Made by a program: the position numbers and the translations under genes
Part shown: one piece after another, positions 37,301 to 49,050 of the stretch
Layout: each line of letters starts with the position of its first letter
Numbering within the stretch: position 1 is the stretch's first letter
The notes under the pieces: generated by a model
Told to the model about the DNA's origin: nothing
What the model saw: only the letters and a program-made list of their open reading frames with translations
Database searches by the model: none
Assembly (NCBI GenBank): GCA_903813345.2
Contig: CAIIXF020000009.1
Span: forward strand, 11,900,030-11,960,029
DNA length: 60,000 nucleotides
Origin: Owenia fusiformis
Lineage: Eukaryota > Annelida > Polychaeta > Sabellida > Oweniidae
Direction: 5' to 3'

Positions 37301-37680
37301 TTATTTGTAATGTCCTAATGTATGTTTCACCATATTCATTCGATTGAGTGCCTCATTACTTTTATACTATAATTTAACTCTAGTCAATTTAAAGAGGCAA
37401 TATGTTACATGTTAACTCTTTCTATTTATTATGTATATGAATTTATAATTATCAAACCTGTGCAATACTTGGGATAAATTGTTTTATTATACATTACTGA
37501 TACGCATTGTCTACAGTCTGACAGTATGTGCTTAATGTTCTTGCGATAATAATTTGGAAGTTAGTGACCAGTGTCTCATAAGCCGACATCGGCTTGTGGT
37601 ATTTTAACTATGTTCTTATATATGTATTAATTGTATCATACCAGTGACACTTAAATAAAATATTTTAAACTTTTAAACTA
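37301..37680 (+). other. LINE 3' UTR with hairpin and polyadenylation signal
   Basis: Contains the stem AAGCCGA / TCGGCTT at 37580-37595 and AATAAA at 37654-37659. LINE reverse transcriptases of several clades recognise such 3' stem-loops. Confidence 0.65.
37580..37595 (+). repeat. LINE 3' UTR stem-loop
   Basis: AAGCCGA, a CA loop, then TCGGCTT: a perfect 7 bp stem. It may be the RT recognition structure of this element. Confidence 0.6.
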
Positions 37681-37744
37681 AACTATCAAATGTCATTTTT
37701 CTTAAATGATCTAAGTTATAATAACGTACTTTACCTCCAAAGTT

Positions 37745-37861
37745 GATCAAATATTACTTCTGGCCACATTTCTTTACAACTTTGCCAGTTTTCCAGTTTT
37801 CTCTCCCCTTGATGTGAGATTTTACAAGAACCTTCTCATCTACATCAAATACACATATTTG
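37745..37861 (-). pseudogene. Inverted piece of gypsy integrase C-terminus
   Basis: On the minus strand this reads ICVFDVDEKVLVKSHIKGRENWKTGKVV, a region just past the integrase core. The first 34 bases equal plus-strand 39765-39798 exactly, after which the plus copy diverges. The element is therefore flanked by an inverted duplication of its own tail. Confidence 0.75.
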
Positions 37862-39160
37862 ATTACAAAGGATCGTAAATCCAAGCCAAAGGATAGGTCT
37901 GGAAAGTTGAGCGTTATCTGTTTCCAGTGCAATGGTAAGCACAATTCTGCAGATTATCACTATAGTTACTATGTTTGTAACCAGTGCCAAACTCAAGGAC
38001 ATTTGAGTCGTGCCTGTAAGGCGACTAATGCCCACTATGTTGATACCGAGTCCGATAGCGAGAGTATATAATGTTCTTGAGTGCATCAAACTTGATTGGA
38101 ATGCGAAAATTCAAGATGCCCAAGCTCCGACCCAGCCATATGAGATTCACCATGTAGCCAGCGTACAACGCATACCTGATGATGTTGAGGCTATTTTGAA
38201 CGAACATAAAGCTCTATTTCATGAGGAAATTGGCTGTATTAAGGGATATAAAGCGAGTGTTAAATTGGAACCAGAGACATCTCCGATATATTTTTGCCGA
38301 AGACCAGTTCCATATGACCTTAATGAATCCTTTAAACAGGAGATGGAGAATGGTGTGAAACAAGGGATTTATACTAAAGTGGAGACAAGTAGCTGGGCAA
38401 GTCAAGCAGTGTAAATCCCAAAGTCTAATGGAAGTCTTCGTGTTTGTGGAGAATATAAAGTGACTGTAAATAAACATATTAAGGATAATAAATACCCACT
38501 GCCTACTAAGCAGGACATATTCTCTACATTGGCAGGTGGCCAACAGTTTACAAAATTAGATTCGCGCTCAGCATTTCAGCATCTAAAACTAGAGGATTCT
38601 AAAAATTTGTTAATTATTAACACACCATATGGACTGTTTAGGCCAAATAGATTAAGTTTTGGCATTTCCACAGCACCAGCTCAATTTCAGTGCACTATTG
38701 ACAAAATAATAAATGGAATACCGAACACTCAAGTGTTAATGCTAACGCAGATTGTATGTCTAGATTACCATTGCCAGATACAAGTATTTGTGAAGAGGAA
38801 GGTGAAGTACATTTTTTGGTGTAAATGATTTGCCAATTACTTCCTCAGACATTGCAAAATATACACGCAGAGATCCTGTCATGTCTCTTGCCTATGATTA
38901 CGTGATGAATGGTTGGCCAAATCATATGAGTTCTACATTACCTTCTGGTATTCAAGCATATTTTACATATTGTACTGATTCATCATTTCATTCATGTTGT
39001 TGATTATGAGGAAATAGAGTAATCATACCACCCAAATATAGGCATAGAATGCTTGAAGAACTACATTGTGAACATATGGGAACAAATCATTTTCCAGAAG
39101 TTATGTATGGTGGCCAGGTTTAGATAAAGATATTGAATGTACAATCTCAAAATGTAAAAC

Positions 39161-39706
39161 TTGTCAGATGTCAAGAAAAGACCCACCATTATCTCCTACT
39201 ATGTCATGGAAATTTCATACACATGTTTATCAATGTTTCATGTAGATTTTGCGGAGAAAGATTCTCAGAACTATTTTCTTGCCATAGATGTATATTCAAA
39301 ATGGTTAGAGGTAATACCATGTAATCGCATTACTAGCAGCAAGACCATTGAGATGTTGAGATCATTGTTTTCTTCATATGGCATTTGTGAAAAACTTATT
39401 TCAGACAATGGACCAGCATTTGTGTCCACAGAATTTGAACAATTTTGCAAATCTCTGGGTATCAAGCACATTTTAGTGCCAATTTATTCACCTAGAAGTA
39501 ATGGTCTCGCTGAAAGATCGGTGCAAATTGCTAAATTAGCATTAGCAAAAGCAGAATTTGAGGGTAAGACCAAATCTGTGTCTCACAAGTTAGCTTCATT
39601 CTTATTGAGCTATAGAACAACTCCTCATAGTGTTACTGGAGTGGCTCCTTGTGAATTGTTCATGAATAGAAAACTGAGAACCAGATTTGATCTTCTTAAA
39701 CCCTAA
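39161..39706 (+). pseudogene. gypsy integrase core domain
   Basis: Open for 181 residues. DDE core: Asp in VDFAEKDSQNYFLAIDVYSKW, Asp in ISDNGPAF, Glu in SPRSNGLAERSV. It joins viral-like cDNA to host DNA in intact elements. The zinc-binding N-terminus is in another frame upstream (around 39050-39180). The copy is dead because the upstream RT is deleted. Confidence 0.85.
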
Positions 39707-39840
39707 TTTGGCATCAAAGGTTGAAACTAAGCAAGATAAAGTGTTTGAAAATACGTCACATAGGAAAATATGTGTATTTGATGTAGATGAGAAGGTTCTA
39801 GTGCTCGGACCGGCAATGAAAAGTTGTGCCGATATTACAG

Positions 39841-40700
39841 TATGTCATTACCAATATTTACCGACTATTTAGCAAGTATTTTGAAAAAAGCTAAAAAAAA
39901 TTTCCCCGGGTATATTTTGCCAAAAATCTAATAGTATGCCATACATACCACTTAATTTATCTGTAGAAACAGTAGAACCCACTCAGAATCATTTTAAACC
40001 ACTAAACAATCCTGATTCTAACGGTTCATGTGATATAAACTCGTTCTTTGTATTATCAGCCTCATTCTGAACTTCAAATCGGGCGATAATAGGTAAAGTG
40101 AAACTTCAATGTCAGGAAAATGGTTTATTTCACTTAGTAATGTACACAAATCGATACCTATCCTTTATAATAAAACATTACATTTTTTAGTAATTTTGCG
40201 TCAAGAGCATGCCTCGGCGGAAAATGAGATCTTAATTCCAAGTTGTTGATGCTAGGCAACCATAACAATCTTTCTTTCATTAAACTCTATCTAAACATAA
40301 AAAAAATCATAAAGATTCCTCAATTATTTAGAAAGTTATTCCAAAATTAGTGGGTGGCATTTTAGTGTCCCCCTGTATGTGGCTCTTTGATAAGTGAAAG
40401 CTGTTGAAATAAGAAATGTACCATCATATTCCTGAGAAACATGATACTTCTGTGTACTCATTTGGGGATTCAATTCAAAAATATCCATAACTATTTGGCA
40501 TGGTTTTGTCAATAGTGGTGTGAATCTGAACTCCCAGTTTGAAGGTTATGTTTAGCAGTAAAGTTAGTTATGCCCAATATATTGCAACCTATTTGATTAT
40601 TTTTAACAATATATCAAAGAGAGACATAATGTAACACATTATTGCAATTTATAATTCTGTTGAAAATTGAAGCATTGGAAGGGAATTGAGACCAATAAGA
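39841..40700. other. Non-coding stretch after gypsy I
   Basis: No coding motif or clear LTR recognised. Confidence 0.4.
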
Positions 40701-42137
40701 TTGAAGGGCTTTAGGGCGCAAATGTATGCAACACATTTCAGATTAACCCATGGTGTCAGATCTGTCTCAATCATCATCAATGAAGACAGATATGTCTCAA
40801 CAAATATGAAATCCAAAGCTCTTCTTTAGTAAAACCAGGGCAGAATCCATCCGGTTGTAAATTCATACAAATGTAATGATCAGCAAATCAAGTATCATTT
40901 AATGTTTTTATCTGATGATCAGTCACATGATACCTGCAGTCAAAGCTTTTGAAAACAAGGACTTGGGAGAAGTAGTAAATCTAACTAGAATTCATCAATC
41001 GATTGATGGATGTGCTGCTCAGTACAAAGCCAAGAAGGCATTTTCATGAAATTCAAAAAGGAAAGAAACCATTTTAAGAAAAGCAATGGCAGAAATGATT
41101 GTTTCTGGGCAGTAATGGGAAGGCAGTAATAAGTAATGCTAAAGATGTATTCAACTTTTGTTCTGAGAACTCAAACAAAACATCAGCTGATTAGTATTCT
41201 GTTTTAAAGCATATAATTTGCATGTCCATTCTGAGGAAATTAAGGAGGTGTGAAATACAAACACAAAAACGATTAGAAAGTGATTAGAAAATACATTTTC
41301 AAGAAAATTCGAGCAGTGGGAAAGATTATTTTGGTCAAACTGTGTTTATGACGAAACTAATGAAAGAATCAATAAAAGGTAAGTGGTATACATTAGGCAG
41401 ATGCCAAAAATTACACGTGGCGCCAATTAAGGTTGAAGGGCTTTAGGGCACAAATGTATGCAACACATTTCAGATTAACCCATGGTTTCAGATATGTCTC
41501 AACAAATATGAAATCCAAAGCTCTTCTTTAGTAAAACCAGGGTAGAATCCATCCAGTTGTAAATTCATACAAATGTAATGATCAGCAAATCAAGTATCAT
41601 TTAATGTTTTTATCTGATGATCAGTCACATGATACCTGCAGTCAAGGTTTTTGAAAACAAGGACTTGGGAGAAGTAGTAAATCTAACTAGAATTCATCAA
41701 TCGACTGATGGATGTGCTGCTCAGTACAAAGCCAAGAAGGCATTTTCATGAAATTCAAAAAGGAAAGAAACCATTTTAAGACAAGCAATGGCAGAAATAA
41801 TTGTTTCTGAGCAGTAATGGGAAGGCAGTAATAAGTAATGCTAAAGATGTATTCAACTTTTGTTCTGAGAACTCAAACAAAACATCAGCTGATTAGTATT
41901 CTGTTTCAAAGCATATAATTTGCATGTCCATTCTGAGGAAATTAAGGAGGTGTGAAATACAAACACAATAACGATTAGAAAGTGATTAGAAAAAATACAT
42001 TTTCAAGAAAATTCGAGCAGTGGGAAAGATTATTCTGGTCAAACTGAGTTTATGACGAAACTAATGAAAGAATCAATAAAAGGTAAGTGGTATACATTAG
42101 GCAGATGGCAAAAATCACACATGGCGCCAATTTGAAA
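40701..42137 (+). repeat. Tandem duplication (about 730 bp unit) of a TE-coding remnant
   Basis: 40701-41432 and 41433-42137 start with TTGAAGGGCTTTAGGG and stay near-identical apart from scattered substitutions and a missing stretch of about 30 bp near 41480. Each copy encodes, in broken frames, IDGCAAQYKAKKAF (IDG is TDG in copy 2) followed by VISNAKDVFNFCSEN, motifs that I associate with transposon-linked proteins of invertebrates. Both copies carry stops. Confidence 0.75.
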
Positions 42138-42820
42138 TTTTAGAATACTTTCTGTGACTCAAAATCACCAAAAAATCTCCTGACTGATCATAAGATTTTT
42201 GTATGTTTTCCTGGGAAAATTAGTCTTGAGTTTGTTACTGAAAAGATAGGAGGTTGAATTATATTTCTACATTTTCATCAAGTCTCAAGTTAGTTCTTGT
42301 AAAGGCAGGATGCTTACCAATATTTTTGTATATTTGGCTATTTGAATTTGTGCAAGCTATTTTTGTGGATTATATTACGATAAGGATTTGGATTATTACT
42401 TAAAAACTATCGTTCGATTGAATCATCTTTCTATCTGGATTATAACCTGAATTTGGATTAATTATGGAACTATTGTCATCATGTCCTACACACCTTCAAG
42501 CAGGTAAATAAAGTTATTTGTTGTTTTATTGTTCATAAATTCAAATCATATCTTCTGTTCAGTTATTCATATCTTGTCAAGTAAATTACTGCATCCATTT
42601 GAGCTTATTCAGATCTATACAAATTCCTTTCACACATAAGACAAATCCCCATATCACTTCAAATCAATATAACTCCCGCCACAATATGTTTAGTAGTTTA
42701 AGGTTTGAGGAGCTTGTGAGACAACTGTTAGATACACCTTTAGCAGACTTTCATCTTGTGTGGAAATCATACTTGCTTTTTAACTCCATGTCCACTTTGG
42801 TCAGGTTTCAAGAAGATGGT
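42138..42820. other. Non-coding stretch, no clear exon
   Basis: A GTAAAT-like splice word occurs near 42503, but no convincing exon was tied to it. Confidence 0.35.
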
Positions 42821-43077
42821 TTATAAGGGATACCATCCTGGTGAATCATCAGTCATGTTTCTTCCTATGATAGATATGGAATCAGGTACCGTATCGTGCA
42901 TCCATTCCACTTTAAAGCAGTTTTGGTCCATTAAATCATTATGTCATAATGCCAAGATGTTTTGTTATTTGTTTACACAACAATCATATGGTTGCTGAAA
43001 CGTCATGATTACCAAGGGACCAAATCAAAACTATATATTTATAGGATATCCTATGATTTTGAGGAATATCATTTTTA

Positions 43078-43142
43078 TCTACGAGGTGATATTGATATCT
43101 GCACGAGAGAGCGAAGCGAATGAGTGCATATATCAATATCAA
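43078..43142. repeat. Cruciform-type hairpin
   Basis: GTGATATTGATATCTGCAC is inversely matched by GTGCATATATCAATATCA around a GAGAGCGAAGCGAATGA loop. It lies in a gap of family Y and resembles a miniature element or an intron-borne repeat. Confidence 0.55.
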
Positions 43143-43591
43143 CGATATTCATTTTGCCAATAAATATCAAATTTATTTTTTAATGTTATTATACATTTAG
43201 TACACTAAGTGTAGGATAAATTACAATATTACATATTGTATGTATGACGTTACTAATCACATGGGGGCCAATCTGATTGATCAGTTAATTTCATTATGTT
43301 ATTTATGACCATTAACAGTTATCTAACATTTCTTCTATAATGTCTATCGCAAGAACTCTTAAGTTGGGCTTACAATGAAGAAAACCACATTTTGTAGCTG
43401 CAAGTTGAGAAAACCTATTTCATTTGTCCTTTAAAGTTTGTATCACCACATCCTGAAAAGTACAACTGCACTCCTGTCATCACATTTGATCAACCACTTT
43501 GATGGAAGGCAAACAAAATAGCAGAAAAGAGCCAAAAGCTAGTGATATTCACAACATTGTTGTAAGACTAGGTGGGTTCCATACAGAGATG

Positions 43592-44236
43592 TAGTTAGTA
43601 GTTGGAAGCCTGACTTTCATCCAACTACTAAGTTAAAGCTAATAAGAAATAGAGAAATAGTCCTCAATAGGTTCACAGTTGACCGGCTCACAAAACTCAA
43701 CTATATGGACACAATTTCACTTCTATTGAAACACCCAATTGTACTTGCGGTGCACCTGAAACACCTAAACATTTGTTTTTCTATTGTCCAAACAAAGCAC
43801 AAAATAGAAATACTTTTCTCACACTTGTTGAGCCTTATAAGCCTATAACCATAAAGAATAAAAAAACAATTTATAGATTTTTTGAAATATGGCAGTGACA
43901 TACTATCCTTAGCACAAAATAATGACTTTTTGCTCTTGTTGCCAACTTTTTGATAGAGAACTCATAACATTATAGTTATATTTCTCTATGGGACCCTCCA
44001 TGCAAGTACTACCTATTCCCACTACTCCCTCACTGAGAACATGACACATGAACCCAAGCCTGTCCAACTTCCCATCTTTTTACATATCTTGCCCTTATGC
44101 TTCCCTGTTGCATACATTTACATTTGTACTTAATATGTTGTTCAGCTTAGCCTATAATGTCAGTAAGGCGATTGGCAAGCTATTATGTATGAACATTTTA
44201 TATGATGAAATAAATTGTAAATCTATAATAAAAAAA
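43592..44236 (+). mobile_element. 5'-truncated LINE insertion with poly(A) and 11 bp target duplication
   Basis: Flanked by ATACAGAGATG at 43581-43591 and again at 44237-44247. The 3' end is AATAAAAAAA. The body encodes a LINE ORF2 tail: CTCGAPETPKHLFFYCPNKAQNR (about 43740-43810), a Cys-Cys-His-Cys knuckle. Removing the insert rejoins the family Y reading HTEM to FLGSVGHIM. Confidence 0.85.
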
Positions 44237-44402
44237 ATACAGAGATGATTTTCTTGGGCTCTGTAGGTCACATTATGGAAGGGTCACATTATGGAAGGGT
44301 CAGGAATAATTGCTGGCCTTAGCCTGGTTTATGCCGAGAATACAGTTGGTCATATTATCTGGTAAAGCAGTTTCTAGGGCAGTTAGAGGCTACCTTCTGA
44401 TT

Positions 44403-45550
44403 TATAGTGCATTGAAACAATCAATCACACGTGGAGTTCCACAAAGCACTACCTTAGGTCCTATTTTGTTTATAATATATATCAATGACATTATATGTTC
44501 AAGTTCTTTGTTAAAATATGTAGTTTTTGCAGATGATACAAACATTTTGTATTCTGATAAGAACATAAATAATCTGATAACTAAATTAAATTGATGATTG
44601 GTTTTGTGCTAATAAGTTATCTCTTAACGTACAGAAGACGAAATTTATGATATATACAACCTGCAAACATAAAGTTCCACAAAGTGTTGAGATCAAAATA
44701 AGAAATAATTTAGTAGAGAGAGCACAATCAATCAACTTCTTAGGGATAATTATTGATTAGGATTTAAAGGCCGAGTTCCGGGAAATATTAACACAATTGA
44801 ACATGTTGAACAACAAATATACATACTTTTTGTGGCTTGGTTGAATGGCTATTAATCCCAAGTTCCGATGTGCCTCATCAAGAAGACGATAGAGTGACAA
44901 AGATTATGTTAAGCGGAGTTTATAATTTTTGTGCAAATTTTCTTCTTGGATCGAAAAATTTCATTTTAATTCGATTAACTTACGATAGGTGGCAAAAGGT
45001 CTAAAGGTAAGTCACGTGACACAAAACACAAATCATATGACACGAAACAATGATTCATTCGCCAGATGGCGCAGTTAAATGAGGTCAATTTTACCACAAA
45101 CGAAAACCGTTTAGCTCAGCTTCAATTTTGCTCTCGCAGTCGAATGAAACTGACACTTCTTTCGTTGATATCTAGGTGAGTGATTTTTTTCAGGCTCCGG
45201 TATTATGACAAAAGTAAGTTCACGTCGTAGCCATTCTTAGGGGCAGGTTTGAGGCACAAACGATTTATTTTGAAGTTTTTCTAAGGAATAATTCCCGATT
45301 TCCGGTACTGCCCCTTTAAACTGGAAGGAACATATAAAAAAATATCACTTAAAATATCAAAAATCATTGGGATACTATTTAAAAGTAGACAAACTAAATA
45401 CAAAAACACTTCTATCAATTTACTATTCACTTATATATTCTCAAATTCAATACTCTATATGTGCTTGGGGAAATGCAGGCAAAACTGCAACGAATTCAAT
45501 ATTTCAACTACAAAAACGTTTTTTAAGAATTATTACTTACAGCGGATGGT
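44403..45550 (+). pseudogene. LINE reverse transcriptase fragment, interrupted by a MITE
   Basis: Reads QSITRGVPQSTTLGPILFIIYINDI (44415-44490), FADDTNILY (about 44524-44550, catalytic FADD), LSLNVQKTKFMIY, FLGIIID, then, after the MITE, WKEHIKKI and LLSIYYSLIYSQIQYSICAWG. Frameshifts and stops are present. It is a different element from the one at 32.7-37.7 kb (FADD rather than YADD). Confidence 0.8.
44763..45320. mobile_element. MITE with TTTAAA target duplication inside LINE RT
   Basis: TTTAAA at 44763-44768 and 45315-45320 flank a 546 bp insert whose ends are imperfect inverted repeats (AGGCCGAGTTCCGGGAAAT against AGGGGCAGTACCGGAAATCG). Excising it restores the RT reading (IID, DLNWKEHI). 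Insertion at a TTAA core suggests a piggyBac-mobilised MITE. Confidence 0.8.
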
Positions 45551-45556
45551 TCCATT

Positions 45557-46197
45557 TGGGAGGGCAAAAGGATTAGAGTATTTCTCTTTGGGGATTATGC
45601 CTTCCAAGCTACGGCAATGGGCATAAGTGGGGCTAATGGATGCCATCCATGCCTATGGTGTAACATATCATCACATGATATCAATATATCTCTGAGCAAA
45701 AAAGGACCACAACCAATAAGAACACTAAATACACTAGATCGAGATTATAGAAAATTTGTGCAAAATTTTATAACAATGTGATAAACAAGCCAATATTAAG
45801 AGTTCCAGTTGAAAGAATTTGTCCTCCCTACCTCCACATTGTATTAGGCGTTGTTAAAAAACACCATGACTTATTAGTGACAAGATGTCATAAAATAGAT
45901 ATTTATATCGCACTGGAAATAGCGAGGAAGGATCTTAAAATATCCCCAAGTTACACAAACACTACATATGGATCATACATCAGTACACTGAAAAGGGACT
46001 TTCAGTTAGAGAAAAAAGTTTCAAAAATCACCAATAATACTGAGAGGGAAATAATGAAACAACAATTAGAGGATATACGAAGCAAGAATGTCTTAGAGGA
46101 GGAATCAGGCCTGGTAAGAAGAAATGAAGTTTTGTTTCAGCTGTATTGTGTGTTGTTTGAGTTAAACAATACTTACATATTTTACTTGTATATATAA
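45557..46197 (+). mobile_element. Transposase-like family X, copy 2 (middle region)
   Basis: Starts with WEGKRIRVFLFGDYAFQA (45557-), then GISGANGCHPCLWC (a CxxC preceded by His), RTLNTLDRDYRKF, and, after a frameshift near 45770, INKPILRVPVERICPPYLHIVLGVVKKHHDLL (45781-). The tail departs from the other copies after 46100. It supplies the GDY...CLWC part deleted in copy 3. Confidence 0.7.
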
Positions 46198-46199
46198 GT

Positions 46200-46910
46200 G
46201 CCTCCAAACAAATAAAGGAAAATCCAAAATGTTCCTTTTTTGGTCATGCATTTGTGGAAAAAAGCATGTCATTTTTATAAAAACCATCAGACACATCGGT
46301 AAAACGTTTATGATATCTCTTTATTTAAACTATGAAAAACGCCATATGTACTTGACATTTTTATCATCAACGGATTTAATATAGAAAAAGTCTGAGACTT
46401 GTGGCAATTTTGAAATGCTACTCAGATTTCTCATCTATATTGACATAGACTATATATTACATGAAGAGATGTACTACAACAAAATTCCCACAGTTTAACC
46501 ATTGCTTCAGTTCATAGAAATTCTATGGAATCAAGAAATGCAACACTACATTTTCAGATAACTGAAAATACAGTACTTTGATGGTATATACAATAATTGA
46601 GACAAAATGTTATGACTCAGATATCCTTCAATGTCAGAACATACTCCATAGAAATTCTATGACAACATTGCAAATTTTCCGCCAGATATCACTAACAACA
46701 CATACATCAATATATACAATTGCATGGATAGAGGTTGATTTAAACTAATATTGCATGAAAACTAAAGATATGGCCCCTGAGATTTTTATCTTTTTAGATA
46801 GCAAACATATTTTGCTAATAGTTTTGAAGTTTTAACGTGCCATTTTAAAAGAAATTGAAATATGTGATCATATTTGGTAATTCTAAGCACCTTTTAACTG
46901 GCATAGCAGT
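46200..46910. other. Non-coding stretch
   Basis: AT-rich with no recognised exon. Confidence 0.4.
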
Positions 46911-48282
46911 GTGGTTGTTTATTTTGAGGACATAACAGATAAGTAGGCTAAGGCTAGCCTGTTATTTGTGATAAGCTGTAAGCACTGCTAGGCAGTTAGC
47001 TTCTAATGCAGATAAACATTCTGGCTAGATGTGACGTCACTGCTGTAAACTAAGATATCAAGAAACAACTTGCAGTGAGCACAAAGGTGGTTTAAAGTGT
47101 CATCTTAAATCTCTTGTAGACAAAATAAAATTATTAACAACCAGAAGTGATGCATGTTGGAAATGAAAAAAAACAGAAGCATACTTGGTGAACCCAGAGG
47201 TAATATGCTAAAAGGATGGCATTTGAGAAAAGGAAGCCCTATTTTGTCCGTTCACCTCACTAAATAGACAGAGAAACATGTAGGAGTAGGCGACATGTTG
47301 AGGCAAAAAGTGGTGAATGTCCAATGCTCAGCTCGCTATGTTCCCGGTGTAACAAAAAATAATAGTCCCCTAGGGATGATTATCCCCAGGACCTATATAC
47401 CTTGAAACTGTCAAAGGGGAACAGTTATTGAAATGCAGTGGTAAGACCTTTAACCTTAGTATTCATTGTCCTATGTTATATATAGTGTCGCTAGGACAAT
47501 TTACACTGGTTTTCTGCATAATAGTTTCTATGGATGAATTGATATAGGCGGAAGTACTAGTACTATATAAAATTGTTTGTATTCTACACTTTCTTTGTGG
47601 TTGTTTATTTTGAGGACATAACAGATAAGTAGGCTAAGGCTAGCCTGTTATTTGTGATAAGCTGTAAGCACTGCTAGGCAGTTAGCTTCTAATGCAGATA
47701 AACATTCTGGCTAGATGTGACATCACTGCTGTAAACTAAGATATCTAGAAACAACTTGCAGTGAGCACAAAGGTGGTTTAAAGTGTCATCTTAAATCTCT
47801 TGTAGACAAAATAAAATGATTAACAACCAGAAGTGATGCATGTTGGAAATGAAAAAAAAACAGAAGCATACTTGGTGAACCCAGAGGTAATATGCTAAAA
47901 GGATGGCATTTGAGAAAAGGAAGCCCTATTTTGTCTGTTCACCTCACTAAATGGACAGAGAAACATGTAGGAGTAGGCGGCATGTTGAGGCAAAAAGTGG
48001 TGAATGTCCAATGCTCAGCTCGCTATGTTCCCGGTGTAACAAAAAATAATGGTCCCCCTAGGGATGATTATCCCCAGGACCTATATACCTTGAAACCGTC
48101 AAAGGGGAACAGTTATTGAAATGCAGTGGTAAGACCTTTAACCTTAGTATTCATTGTCCTATGTTATATATAGTGTCGCTAGGACAATTTACACTGATTT
48201 TCTGCATAATAGCTTCTATGGCTGAATTGATATAGGCGGAAGTACCAGTACTATATAAAATTGTTTGTATGCTACACTTTCT
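46911..48282. repeat. 686 bp tandem duplication
   Basis: 46911-47596 and 47597-48282 match over their length with roughly a dozen substitutions, each beginning GTGGTTGTTTATTTTGAGG. Copy 2 keeps a 75-residue frame (47892-48119; GWHLRKGSPILSVHLTKWTEK) that is broken by a TAG in copy 1 (TKWTEK is TK-stop-TEK). The content is not recognised; it is possibly TE-derived. Confidence 0.85.
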
Positions 48283-48974
48283 CATTGCTCTAAGTTCGAA
48301 TCACCAACTCAGCACTTAATATCGTTTTATTTATTCTTGTGCATACTTTAAGGTATTATTCTTTCAAAAATAATAAAAAAACAATAAATAAACAATTATT
48401 ATGTTACAGTTAACAAATGTTCCAATTGTTTACAACACCCTGTATAGATAATTATTTTAGAAAGAGTCAACTAGACCATCGAGGCATATTGGTGACAATG
48501 GTTCAGAGGTGGGGGATTGGGATCTTCACCTCCCAATTGCTATATAATACATATAAAATAAGATAAGACAATACAAGTACAATGCAATATACAACAAATT
48601 GTATGTATGTAACAGAGGACCAGTACTCCCCAAAGATGTTCCGAAGAATGATGAGGCAAAAGACAACAACCAAGGAATACCAGATGACAAACAGCTTAAC
48701 AGATATCCTGCACTGTTGAAGCAATGAAGGCAGCTATCAATTTGAACCTTCTGTGCTTGATAATATAGCAAAGACACAGCAAAGGCAGAAGGCCAACTAC
48801 AATTGAAAGATAAATCCACTAAATGAAAGATTTATATCTTTATGTTAATTTTTAAAGGAGCGGAATGCATATATTGTGACAAAAACTGCTATTTTGTGTT
48901 TCAAAATTCCTAAATTAGAATAAATGTTATATTTTAAATGCAACGTCCATATTATAGCTGTTACAAATTGATAC

Positions 48975-49050
48975 AATGGATGACTGCAAGGGAGGAAAAG
49001 AGGAAAAAAAGAAATTCCATGGGTCGGGCCATACGAGGTGAAAGAAGTCA
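48975..49050 (+). pseudogene. Possible integrase GPY/F remnant
   Basis: One frame reads KKEIPWVGPYEVKEV, resembling the GPY/F module after gypsy-type integrases. It is short and isolated. Confidence 0.3.

Larger units (their letters stand above)
32650..37680 (+). mobile_element. Full-length-looking non-LTR retrotransposon (Jockey/CR1/I-type)
   Basis: A two-ORF LINE: 5' region, ORF1 at 32792-33748, ORF2 at 33773-37300, and a 3' UTR with a perfect hairpin and AATAAA, ending near 37680 in a TTTTAAAC-rich tail. Neither long frame is broken except by the single TAG between them. The 5' boundary is approximate and no target duplication was found. The apurinic-type endonuclease plus RT plus CCHC tail places it among Jockey/CR1/I-like clades; the exact clade is not assigned. 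Confidence 0.85.
37745..39840 (+). mobile_element. Degenerate Ty3/gypsy retrotransposon I, rearranged
   Basis: In order: gag zinc-knuckle region (37814-38071; CFQCNGKHNSADYH and CNQCQTQGHLSRAC); the protease-RT linker and RT start (38060-38414, stop); RT (38460-38760; FTKLDSRSAFQHL, GLFRPNRLSFGISTAPAQFQ); an internal deletion that removes the YxDD palm and RNase H; a reading near 38750 (SRLPLP) that normally precedes the integrase; and integrase (39161-39706; SDNGPAFVSTEF, YSPRSNGLAERSV). Frameshifts and stops separate the parts. No LTRs were identified. The integrase C-terminal piece is truncated at 39803 and its continuation is inverted at the left edge. Confidence 0.85.
42822..44403 (+). 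mobile_element. TE-associated family Y, split by a LINE insertion
   Basis: Pieces read SSVMFLPMIDMESGTVSCIHSTL (about 42847-42915), then in a shifted frame CTPVITFDQPL (about 43469-43500) and HNIVVRLGGFHTEM (about 43552-43593). After the nested LINE the frame resumes as FLGSVGHIMEGS (about 44250-44300), AENTVGHII and SGKAVSRAVRGYLLIYSAL (to about 44403). These blocks recur together in transposon-linked genes of cnidarians and other invertebrates, from memory. A 16 bp duplication (GGTCACATTATGGAAG twice, 44266-44298) causes a frameshift. The copy is non-functional. Confidence 0.6.

Noticed and set aside
48526-48819. Possible membrane protein on the minus strand
   Set aside because: Hydrophobic by composition of AT-rich DNA; no start context, splice partners or family resemblance.
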